NCBI GenBank assembly: GCA_036012125.1 | Contig: DASCOS010000015.1 | Location: forward strand, 1-48,000 | Direction of reading: 5' to 3' | From: Vicinamibacterales bacterium | GTDB taxonomy: Bacteria; Acidobacteriota; Vicinamibacteria; Vicinamibacterales; UBA823 | Length of the DNA stretch: 48,000 nucleotides | Shown: piece by piece, positions 27,464-34,344 of the stretch | Numbering within the stretch: position 1 is the stretch's first letter | Layout: each line of letters begins with the position of its first letter | Translations under genes and position numbers: made by a program | The notes under the pieces: model-generated | Told to the model about the DNA's origin: nothing | Seen by the model: the letters and a program-made list of their open reading frames with translations, nothing else | The model's database searches: none

Positions 27464-28777
27464 TCACCTTCGTCGGGCAGCTCTTGGGCCGCGATTGAAT
27501 TTCAGAGCTGGCCCGGTCGGTAAGGCGTCGACAGTTTCTCTCGTCGGTGCAATGTTACTTCGCCATCGGTGAAACCAACCCGGTAGTGGTTCCATTCGCT
27601 GCGCTTCTTCCCGTTTGAGATGATTGAGCACTTCAAGGTATTTCCGTTCGATGATCGGCCAGGAGTAATGTCGCTGAAAGTACTCGGACCCGTTCACGCT
27701 CAACGCAGCATGAAGCGGCCGATTTGTCTCAAGTGCATGTAGCGTTTCAGCGAATTCCTCGTAGTTCTTGTAATAGAGTCCGGCTTTGCTTCTGATGCAT
27801 TGTCCTTGGAGGACGTCGCAAGAACCATTGGCTATCACCGGTCGGCCCATCGCCCATGCTTCGAGCGTGACCATTGATAAGCTCTCGAATTTTGAGGGCA
27901 TTACGAGCGCGCGCGCAGCTGCTAGGGCATCGAACTTGTCTTGGTCCGACACGAATCCCAAATGGCGAATTCGCGGATGCGAGGGAATTTGAAGGATCGA
28001 GCGTCCAATCAGTACTAATTGGAGCGACTCTGACACCCGTGACGCATAATTCCTGAAAAACTGGAAAAGTTCTGGGCACCCCTTGTTTTCGTCAAGGCGG
28101 CCGATATAGACGATGAAAGGTTGCTGAATATCGAATTTCTGGCGGAACCGTTCGGCGTTACTGTCACTCGGAATTTCCGAGCCGACACCGACCACGGTAT
28201 GCCGGACTTTAGAGTTTCCTGCGACCGCTTGAATCATCGCGCGTTCTTCGAATGAGTTATACATGATGCCGCGAACGCCACGGAAAATTGGTCCAAAGAT
28301 CGACAAACCGATTGCGGGATCACGTTCCGCTGTTGGCACTAGGACCGCACGAGGAGCAACTGCGCGGCATCCGTGGTAGGCATGGGCGTAGCGGTAGCTA
28401 AAAAACAGAAAGAAATCATAGGCGCTAGCGTTTTTTCGAAGATATCGTATTAGCCGGGGGCTGGTCGGGCCTTCACTTTCCAGCCATGCTAGTTCGTGCG
28501 CGACCGAATGCCGCTGCTCAAACACTCGGTGCGACCACCGGCCAAAGATTAATGGGTCCCTAGGGTGCCTGACGGGGAACCGGCGGACCAGTAAATTTCC
28601 TACACGGTCTTCACCAGGAGCGAACTCATCTCTCCACGAGACATAGTCCCTTGCGCACGTGGTTAACACCTCCACTTCAGCATGTTTGGCGAGATGCTCG
28701 GCGATGTACCGGGCGTGAAGCTCGGCGCCTCCGTTAATGTCGGAGCCGTAACGCTGAACGACAACGGCCAGTTTCAC
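27464..28777 (-). CDS. GT4-family glycosyltransferase (type A')
   Basis: The 437-residue GT-B enzyme starts VVVQRYGSDINGGAELHARYIA and has the donor-site segments YIGRLDENKGCPEL and the E-x7-E motif FESLSMVTLEAWAMGRP (about residue 300). It is the paralogue of the last gene in the operon (23870-25198): both share the VEVLTTCARDY/VEVLTTCAQDY block and a CDVLQGQCIRSKAGLYY-like donor loop. Here the interdomain linker is short and ordinary. The C-terminal 40 residues are basic and Arg-rich. The GTG overlaps the stop of the coiled-coil gene by 4 bases, and type B' starts just beyond its own stop. Sugar specificity is unknown. Confidence 0.88.
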   Translation of the reverse strand: MKLAVVVQRYGSDINGGAELHARYIAEHLAKHAEVEVLTTCARDYVSWRDEFAPGEDRVGNLLVRRFPVRHPRDPLIFGRWSHRVFEQRHSVAHELAWLESEGPTSPRLIRYLRKNASAYDFFLFFSYRYAHAYHGCRAVAPRAVLVPTAERDPAIGLSIFGPIFRGVRGIMYNSFEERAMIQAVAGNSKVRHTVVGVGSEIPSDSNAERFRQKFDIQQPFIVYIGRLDENKGCPELFQFFRNYASRVSESLQLVLIGRSILQIPSHPRIRHLGFVSDQDKFDALAAARALVMPSKFESLSMVTLEAWAMGRPVIANGSCDVLQGQCIRSKAGLYYKNYEEFAETLHALETNRPLHAALSVNGSEYFQRHYSWPIIERKYLEVLNHLKREEAQRMEPLPGWFHRWRSNIAPTRETVDALPTGPALKFNRGPRAARRR

Positions 28778-29760
28778 TTTTCAGGCGTGTCGGCAGCCCC
28801 GTCGTCAGGTGTCCGTGGGGTGGCCGCCTCGGGACGCTCCGGTTCTTCGGTTGAAGACTCGGCGCTATTAGCGGACCCTGCACCTACTGCGGTTTCCGCT
28901 ATCGGTGAGGGCTCGTCTTGATTCTCGGTTTCCGCGATTTTCGTTTCGGCTTCGACGGTCTGATTCACCTCTCCATCTTGGGTGGTTCGACGTCGACCTC
29001 CGCGCCGTCGCCGTCGTCGTCGGCGCGGCTTCGACGCGCCGTCACCAGAATCCTCGGTAGCGGGCTTAGCCTTGCGCTCTGTTGGGGTGCCTGCAGCCGG
29101 TGGATTAACCAGGCCTTCGAGGGCGCGGGCGCGGCGCTCGTCAAAATCGAGGCGGCTATTTACCGACTGCACCTGCATCTTTAGATTGTTGACCTCGATA
29201 CTGAGGCGCGTGATTTCAACGACAAGGTTGTTAAGAATTTCATAGCTCAACGCGTCGTGGTCGTCCTTCGCACCGAAACGAGCCTCGATGTGAGAGTTGA
29301 TTGCGTTCTGTTTAGCGTTGATCGTGCTTTGCTTGTGTAATGTGTCACTTTGCTTGTGTAATGTGTCACTTTGCTTGTGTAATGCGTGAATTAGAGGATT
29401 AGGGTTAAAGAAGAGCTTCAGAACTGGTCGGAGCAAAAGCCTGACGAATGCGACTAGTCCTCGGGTTGATTCGTAAATCGTGTGATTCTCGAATGAGTAG
29501 TTTTCTATATTTTCTGGTTCTGGCAATGAGTAATTTTCTGTATTTTCTGGCCAGGTAGTCTTGGGTCGCTCACGGAAATGCTTCAGTAAATCCGAGCGCA
29601 CCCCGGTGGGGTCAAGAATCCTTTGCAGCTTAACGTTGGCGAGTTCACGAATCTCCTGGTCGGTATAGTCGACGCCACGCTTGTCACGGATTCGCTTCCT
29701 GATGTGCCGCATGATTTCTTCGACGTCGATGGACCCCGATCGAATTGCAAAGTCAGCCAT
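28774..29760 (-). CDS. Coiled-coil protein with tandem heptads and poly-Arg segment, in a glycan operon
   Basis: The 328-residue protein contains no catalytic domain that I can see. The N-terminus (SIDVEEIMRHIRKRI, about 9-24) resembles the leader of many methyltransferases and transferases in polysaccharide clusters. A basic hydrophobic helix (about 100-118, VAFVRLLLRPVLKLFF) could bind the membrane. It is followed by five in-register heptads (127-161) beginning LHKQSDT twice, and a second helix-prone stretch at 165-215. The last third is disordered: Ala/Pro/Glu-rich with eight consecutive Arg (about 246-253) and an acidic end. Five genes after rpsU-ubiA share its operon. I infer a scaffold, membrane tether or chain-length ruler for the glycosyltransferases; function is unproven. 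Confidence 0.8.
   Translation of the reverse strand: MADFAIRSGSIDVEEIMRHIRKRIRDKRGVDYTDQEIRELANVKLQRILDPTGVRSDLLKHFRERPKTTWPENTENYSLPEPENIENYSFENHTIYESTRGLVAFVRLLLRPVLKLFFNPNPLIHALHKQSDTLHKQSDTLHKQSTINAKQNAINSHIEARFGAKDDHDALSYEILNNLVVEITRLSIEVNNLKMQVQSVNSRLDFDERRARALEGLVNPPAAGTPTERKAKPATEDSGDGASKPRRRRRRRRGGRRRTTQDGEVNQTVEAETKIAETENQDEPSPIAETAVGAGSANSAESSTEEPERPEAATPRTPDDGAADTPEK
29328..29384 (-). repeat. 21-bp perfect tandem repeat (about 2.7 copies) encoding coiled-coil heptads
   Basis: Units 29328-29348 and 29349-29369 are identical, and a third copy from 29370 is identical for its first 15 bases. They encode LHKQSDT, LHKQSDT and LHKQSTI in the coiled-coil protein. DNA identity, not just protein similarity, indicates recent duplication. 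Confidence 0.95.
29491..29550 (-). repeat. 33-bp-period imperfect duplication in the coiled-coil gene
   Basis: The 27-base segments 29491-29517 and 29524-29550 match at all but three positions. They encode the related peptides PENIENYSFE and PENTENYSLP (about residues 71-91). Confidence 0.8.
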
Positions 29761-29810
29761 AAGGTCTCAATTTCTAGCCTGACGACGCAGAGCGCCGCCG
29801 GCGGGTAAAG

Positions 29811-30758
29811 TCACCAGGGGCGATACACGAGGAGGACCACCGCCCCAACCCACAGCGCGACGCAGACCAGTAAAGGCCGGTCGGCTAAGAGTAACTCGGC
29901 GGGACTCCCCCCGCTCGCCTTTTGGTGCACTAGATACAAATACCGAAAAATGCCGTACAAAGGAAACGGAATCGTTAGACCGAGCCAAGGTGTTTCGAAA
30001 CGCGCCTCCACTTCCGGACTGATAGTGTAAAAGCTATAGGCGATCAAGGTGGATGCCGTTACCACCGAGATCATCTGATCTAGGAGGTAAGGGCTGTATT
30101 CGCCCAGACTCGGGCGATGCTGTGCGGCGCGCTCAGCCATCAACAGAATCTCATGCCGACGTTTACTCAATGCCAGAAATAGGGCCAGCAGGCTTGTGCA
30201 GATCAGCAACCAGGCGCTGACCGGCACACCGATTGCTACACCGCCCGCTATCGCCCGCAGGATGAAACCCGCAGCGATCGTCATCACGTCTAGAATGACG
30301 ACATGTTTTAACACCGCAGTGTACAGCAGCACAACCGCGGCGTAGGTCGCTGCGATAATGGCAAGAGAACCCGAAAGCGCTGCGGCCAGAAGTAGGGAGC
30401 CTGTAGCAAGTGCTACAGCGGTCACTAGAGCTCCCCGGACCGAGACGCGGCCTGAGGCGATCGGACGTTTGACCTTATGGGCGTGTCGACGGTCAGCTTC
30501 ACGGTCGGCTATGTCGTTGACGAGATAGACTGCTCCTGAAAGCCCGCAAAACAGAACGAAGGTGATTACCGAACGCAGGGCTGCGTCCGGGTCCGTAAGC
30601 CGTTGTCCAAATAGGAGGGCTGCGAAAACCAGTAAATTCTTTGTCCACTGGCGAGGCCTGAGGGACCAGAAGAGGCCAGCAGCGAACGAACCGCCTGACG
30701 CGCGACCAATATCGGCGCCCGCAGCTGTGGGAATAGGTTGCAGAGGATTGTACGCCAT
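29811..30758 (-). CDS. UbiA-family prenyltransferase, decaprenyl-phosphate phosphoribosyltransferase-like
   Basis: From the ATG at 30758 the protein has 315 residues and eight or nine membrane helices. It starts LRPRQWTKNLLVFAALLFGQ and carries the two UbiA Asp-rich sites NDIADREADRRHAHKVKRP (about 75-93) and LDVMTIAAGFILRAIAGG (about 150). This form is typical of the DPPR synthases (Rv3806c relatives), which put phosphoribose from PRPP on polyprenyl phosphate. The frame is open to 30857, but that would overlap rpsU by about 60 bases. Its place in front of four glycosyltransferases suggests it makes a lipid-linked pentose donor or primer for them. Another polyprenyl acceptor role is possible. 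Confidence 0.85.
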   Translation of the reverse strand: MAYNPLQPIPTAAGADIGRASGGSFAAGLFWSLRPRQWTKNLLVFAALLFGQRLTDPDAALRSVITFVLFCGLSGAVYLVNDIADREADRRHAHKVKRPIASGRVSVRGALVTAVALATGSLLLAAALSGSLAIIAATYAAVVLLYTAVLKHVVILDVMTIAAGFILRAIAGGVAIGVPVSAWLLICTSLLALFLALSKRRHEILLMAERAAQHRPSLGEYSPYLLDQMISVVTASTLIAYSFYTISPEVEARFETPWLGLTIPFPLYGIFRYLYLVHQKASGGSPAELLLADRPLLVCVALWVGAVVLLVYRPW

Positions 30759-30795
30759 TATGCACGGCGACCGGTCGTCCAGCCTGACGCCCGCT

Positions 30796-30993
30796 TCAGT
30801 CGAAGTTTTGGCGTAGCTTCTTCCGACTACGCTTACGTGCGAGGGCCTGCTTCGCACGGCGTTTGTCGCCCGGCTTGAGATAGAACGAATGCTTCTTGAT
30901 GTCCTTGATTATGTCTTCTTGCTGAACTTTCCGTTTGAAGCGACGGAGCGCACTTTCAATCGATTCTCCGTCCTGGATCTTTACTTCTGCCAA
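30796..30993 (-). CDS. rpsU: Small ribosomal subunit protein bS21
   Basis: The 65-residue basic protein has the S21 pattern ESIESALRRFKRKVQQEDIIKDIKKHSFYLKPGDKRR, with a lysine/arginine C-terminal tail. It uses a TTG start, fixed by a full TAAGGAGGTG Shine-Dalgarno 8 bases upstream. bS21 sits near the anti-Shine-Dalgarno end of 16S rRNA and aids initiation. Here it heads the ubiA/glycosyltransferase operon: ubiA starts 37 bases after it. No good terminator separates them, so a ribosomal gene and glycan genes may share a promoter. Confidence 0.95.
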   Translation of the reverse strand: MAEVKIQDGESIESALRRFKRKVQQEDIIKDIKKHSFYLKPGDKRRAKQALARKRSRKKLRQNFD

Positions 30994-31001
30994 CCTGAAT
31001 C

Positions 31002-31011
31002 CACCTCCTTA
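31002..31011 (-). promoter_or_regulatory. Full-length Shine-Dalgarno of rpsU
   Basis: The minus strand reads TAAGGAGGTG, complementary to the 16S rRNA 3' end, with an 8-base spacer to the TTG at 30993. It decides the rpsU start despite the rare codon. It is the strongest ribosome site in the window. Confidence 0.85.
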
Positions 31012-31135
31012 CCGGCCAAATAGGCACCTATAAGGCTAAATGGCTCTGGCCGAATATGCTAGGCTATCACAGGTGGGCTCTGATTCTAGGCCCAAAGGCT
31101 GGTAGGTCGCAGCGCTTCCGCGAAGGCATCTAATG

Positions 31136-31155
31136 ATATCCAAACTATTGGATAT
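31136..31155. promoter_or_regulatory. Perfect palindrome upstream of purD (candidate operator)
   Basis: Arms ATATCCAA and TTGGATAT are perfectly complementary around a 4-base ACTA centre. It lies in the 202-base divergent space between rpsU and purD, about 41-60 bases before the predicted purD transcription start. The size and symmetry suit a dimeric regulator. It does not match the classic PurR boxes of E. coli or B. subtilis. No T run follows, so it is not a standard terminator. Confidence 0.55.
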
Positions 31156-31161
31156 TTATCA

Positions 31162-31189
31162 CTAACACACTTATTGTCATGAGTATAGT
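31162..31189 (+). promoter_or_regulatory. purD promoter, probably leaderless
   Basis: CTAACA (31162-31167, 4/6) and TATAGT (31184-31189, 5/6) are 16 bases apart. TATAGT ends 6 bases before the purD ATG, which places the transcription start on the A of the start codon. No Shine-Dalgarno is present upstream. Confidence 0.5.
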
Positions 31190-31195
31190 GGCTTC

Positions 31196-32479
31196 ATGCG
31201 GACCCTGATTATCGGAGGAGGTGCCCGTGAGCATGCCTTGGCCTGGAAGATTTCTGCCGAGCAGCCAACGGGGCACTTGGTCTGTGCTCCTGGTAATCCG
31301 GGAATGGCCACGGTCGCGAAATGTGTTTCGGTTGACCAGGCCGACCCAGAGGCTCTCTTCCAGTTGGCTGAGCACGAGGATTCGGACCTCACGGTCATTG
31401 GTCCCGAGTTGCCCTTGGCAAAGGGTGTCGCTGATCGGTTTGCGGCAGGAGGGCGTCTCCTATTTGGACCGACCCGAGCCGCGGCCCGCCTAGAATCGTC
31501 CAAAGCCTTCGCTAAGGCCTTCATGGCCAGACACCGGATACCAACAGCGGCGCACGAAATTCATACCGACATATCCAGCGCACTGGCCGCCGTGCGATCG
31601 GGTCGGTTCGACTATCCCGTTGTAATTAAGGCCGATGGTCTGGCAGCGGGTAAAGGCGTCATCATAGCGACTGATTTGACAACCGCTGAGCAGGCCGTTC
31701 AAGAAATTCTAGTGGAACAGCGCTTTGGAGCGGCGGGCGCCACCGTTGTAATCGAGGAGCACCTTAAGGGGGAGGAAGCATCCTTTTTCGCGATATGTGA
31801 TGGTCAAACAGCACTCACGCTTCCATCAGCTCAAGACCATAAACGGGTGTTCAATGGTGATGAAGGGCCTAATACAGGCGGTATGGGCGCCTTTGCACCT
31901 ACTCCACAGATGACTGACCAGATTCAAGCGCGCGTTATAAATGAGATTGTTGAACCAGTGCTTTCCGGCATGGTGGCTGAGGGGCAACCCTACGTTGGTG
32001 TGCTCTATGTAGGGCTCATGCTGACTGTGGAAGGGCCGAAGGTCATCGAGTTTAATGTCAGATTTGGTGATCCCGAAGCACAGGTCGTTCTCCCGTTGGT
32101 CAGTGAAGGCCTAACTTCGCTTCTCATGGCGGCGGCCCAAGGCGCATTGGCCGGACAAAATTGCTTAGTGGATACCAAACCTCACGTCGGGGTCGTCGTT
32201 GCCTCTGGCGGCTATCCCGATTCTTATCGAACTGGCTTTCCAATCTCCGGGCTTGAGGCAGCTGTCGCATGTGAGGACGTTTTGATTTTCCATGCCGGCA
32301 CCAACCGGACTGAGGCAGGCATTGTTACATCGGCCGGCCGCGTATTGACAGTCGTCGGGCGGGGCAGCACTTTCTCCGAGGCCATCGACCGAGCTTATGG
32401 CGCGATAACGTTAATCGGATTTGACGGGATGTACACTAGGACAGATATTGGCCGGAAGGCATTGGCGCTGGCATCCTGA
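31196..32479 (+). CDS. purD: Phosphoribosylamine-glycine ligase
   Basis: The 427-residue ATP-grasp enzyme shows LIIGGGAREHALAWK at the N-terminus, GPELPLAKGVADRF (about 68), KADGLAAGKGV (about 145), LPSAQDHKRVFNGDEGPNTGGMGAFAPTP (GARS signature region, about 212) and EFNVRFGDPEAQVVLP (about 284). It joins phosphoribosylamine and glycine to make GAR, step 2 of purine synthesis. The ATG is fixed by homology of the first residues, although no ribosome site precedes it. purE follows after 26 bases. The gene is divergent from rpsU, with a palindrome in the shared space. Confidence 0.97.
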   Translation: MRTLIIGGGAREHALAWKISAEQPTGHLVCAPGNPGMATVAKCVSVDQADPEALFQLAEHEDSDLTVIGPELPLAKGVADRFAAGGRLLFGPTRAAARLESSKAFAKAFMARHRIPTAAHEIHTDISSALAAVRSGRFDYPVVIKADGLAAGKGVIIATDLTTAEQAVQEILVEQRFGAAGATVVIEEHLKGEEASFFAICDGQTALTLPSAQDHKRVFNGDEGPNTGGMGAFAPTPQMTDQIQARVINEIVEPVLSGMVAEGQPYVGVLYVGLMLTVEGPKVIEFNVRFGDPEAQVVLPLVSEGLTSLLMAAAQGALAGQNCLVDTKPHVGVVVASGGYPDSYRTGFPISGLEAAVACEDVLIFHAGTNRTEAGIVTSAGRVLTVVGRGSTFSEAIDRAYGAITLIGFDGMYTRTDIGRKALALAS

Positions 32480-32505
32480 TAGCAATAAACCCCGGGAGTT
32501 GAAAG

Positions 32506-33000
32506 ATGAATAAGTGGCAAGTTGTAATTCTAATGGGATCGGATTCAGATGCGTCTGTGATGCAGGCCACGGCGGATGTTCTAACAAAGTTCGGCGTTGG
32601 TTACACGATGACCGTGGCGTCAGCGCACCGGTCGCCTGACCGGGTCAAACGGTTAATTGATGAGGCGCACGCCGGCGGTGTTGGCGTGTTCATTGTAGGA
32701 GCTGGTGCCGCCGCTCATTTAGCCGGGGTTATTGCGGCGCATTCCTCTATTCCAGTTGTTGGTGTACCGATCGATTCAACCGCGCTGAAAGGGATGGATG
32801 CGCTACTAGCAACAGTCCAGATGCCTCCGGGGGTTCCAGTAGCGACTATGGCTATAGGAAAGGCCGGTGCGACCAATGCTGCTGTTCTTGCAGTTCAGAT
32901 TCTGGCCACGGGAGATGCCGCATTGGTCGACAAGTTGACAGAGTACAAAGCATCCCTAGTAGCTAAAGTCGAGAAGGCAGCCGCCAAGGTTGAAGGCTAG
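32506..33000 (+). CDS. purE: N5-carboxyaminoimidazole ribonucleotide mutase (PurE)
   Basis: The 164-residue product has the PurE landmarks ILMGSDSDASVM (phosphate loop), ASAHRSPDRV with the catalytic His, VGAGAAAHLAGV, ALLATVQMPPGVPVATMAIGKAGATNAAVLA. It rearranges N5-CAIR to CAIR. The sequence looks closer to class I enzymes, which need PurK; purK is not in this window, and GAAAHLAG departs from the usual GGAAHLPG. GGGAG precedes the ATG. It is co-directional with purD (26-base gap) and mtaB (18-base gap). Its C-terminal tail is Ala/Lys-rich. Confidence 0.93.
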   Translation: MNKWQVVILMGSDSDASVMQATADVLTKFGVGYTMTVASAHRSPDRVKRLIDEAHAGGVGVFIVGAGAAAHLAGVIAAHSSIPVVGVPIDSTALKGMDALLATVQMPPGVPVATMAIGKAGATNAAVLAVQILATGDAALVDKLTEYKASLVAKVEKAAAKVEG

Positions 33001-33018
33001 CTCGCGACGGATTCAGCA

Positions 33019-34344
33019 ATGAAATTTGCTCTCGTCACTTTTGGATGTCGAGTGAATCAGGCCGATTCGATGTGCCTCGATGGAGGCCTCCGTGCTGTCG
33101 GAGGACGGCCGTCGCATTTTGAAGACGCGGACCTTGTTGTGGTCAACACGTGTTCTGTTACTGCGTCGGCCGATCAGTCAGCACGTAAGATGATTCGGCG
33201 GGTCGGACGGAGTAACCCTGACGCGCGTATCGTTGTGACAGGGTGCTATGCCACACGCGCGGCCGAAGAAATCTCAGCGTTACCGGGCGTTGAAGCAGTT
33301 GTGCCAAATGCTCGCAAGGAACAACTGACGGATGATCTGCGAGCTCTCATCCGTTTACTACCAAAGGGAACGGGCGATGGGCCGTGCGGGGTCCCACTTG
33401 AGACGGTTGCTCCAAGTCGGACGGTGCACATGCTGTGTGTACAAACCGGGTGTGACGAGACCTGCACTTACTGCATCATTCCCAGCACGCGCGGGCGCGG
33501 GCGAAGTCGATCGATTGATGAAGTGCTTGAGCGTGTCCAATCGGCAACTGATGCTGGCTTCAAGGAAATCGTTTTGTCGGGTGTGCATCTCGGTTCCTAT
33601 GGTCGAGATCTAAGTCCGTCGGCGTCGCTACTGGAACTTGCGAAAGCACTTGATGGTCAACGAACTGACTGCCGCTTTCGAATTAGTTCGCTCGAACCAA
33701 TGGATTGCGAGCCGGCACTGATCGAGCTTGTTGCTAGGAGCGGCCGCTTTACTCCGCACTTTCATTTGCCCCTTCAGCACGGGAGCGATAACTGCCTGCG
33801 ATCGATGGGCCGACCATATTCAAAAGATGACTATCGACGCGTTGTCGAAGCCGTACGCGAAGCATTACCGGATTCAGCTATCGGTTCAGACGTAATGGCT
33901 GGCTTTCCAACCGAGACTGAAAGCGATCACGACGAGTCAGTTCGATACCTGGCTGACTCACCCCTCACCTATGTGCATGTATTTCCCTACGCTGACCGTC
34001 CTGGGACGTTAGCAAGTCGGATGCCGAAAAAGAACGCCACCAACGTCGTACGGCGTCGCGCAAGTGAGCTCAGAGCCGTAGCGGCACAGCTTCAGGGTCG
34101 CTTTCGACGCTCTGCGATTGGCACGGTGCGTCCGGCGCTTATACTCGAGGGCGGCGGATTGGCGCTGACGGACAATTACCTGAAGGTTCAACTTCGCGAA
34201 CCGGTCTCACGCAATAGCATGGTCAACGTCAGGATCAATTCGGTGACTGGCGGTCAAATGATGGGCGAGATTGTCGACCCAATTTACAACTCAGCCGTTG
34301 GAGTTGAGTGCACTCCTGTGTCCATCAGGCCTGCTAATTGCTGA
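33019..34344 (+). CDS. mtaB: tRNA (N6-threonylcarbamoyladenosine-C2) methylthiotransferase MtaB
   Basis: The 441-residue radical-SAM methylthiotransferase has an N-terminal UPF0004 domain with three Cys (GCRVNQADS, VNTCSVTASADQ, VTGCYATRAAEE) binding one 4Fe-4S cluster. The radical-SAM cluster site is CDETCTYC (about 151-158) with PSTRGRGRS. A C-terminal TRAM-like region lies at about 370-430. The first motif GCRVNQ marks MtaB rather than MiaB or RimO. Family knowledge: it adds a methylthio group to t6A37 of ANN-decoding tRNAs. Its last 61 bases overlap the end of convergent rlmN. It rides behind purD-purE. Confidence 0.92.
   Translation: MKFALVTFGCRVNQADSMCLDGGLRAVGGRPSHFEDADLVVVNTCSVTASADQSARKMIRRVGRSNPDARIVVTGCYATRAAEEISALPGVEAVVPNARKEQLTDDLRALIRLLPKGTGDGPCGVPLETVAPSRTVHMLCVQTGCDETCTYCIIPSTRGRGRSRSIDEVLERVQSATDAGFKEIVLSGVHLGSYGRDLSPSASLLELAKALDGQRTDCRFRISSLEPMDCEPALIELVARSGRFTPHFHLPLQHGSDNCLRSMGRPYSKDDYRRVVEAVREALPDSAIGSDVMAGFPTETESDHDESVRYLADSPLTYVHVFPYADRPGTLASRMPKKNATNVVRRRASELRAVAAQLQGRFRRSAIGTVRPALILEGGGLALTDNYLKVQLREPVSRNSMVNVRINSVTGGQMMGEIVDPIYNSAVGVECTPVSIRPANC

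Noticed and set aside
29328-29384. CRISPR-like repeat array
   Set aside because: The 21-bp units are directly adjacent without spacers and encode in-frame heptads; no cas genes are present.
30759-30857. Upstream extension of the UbiA-family gene
   Set aside because: It would overlap rpsU by about 60 bases and adds residues that are not membrane-like or conserved.
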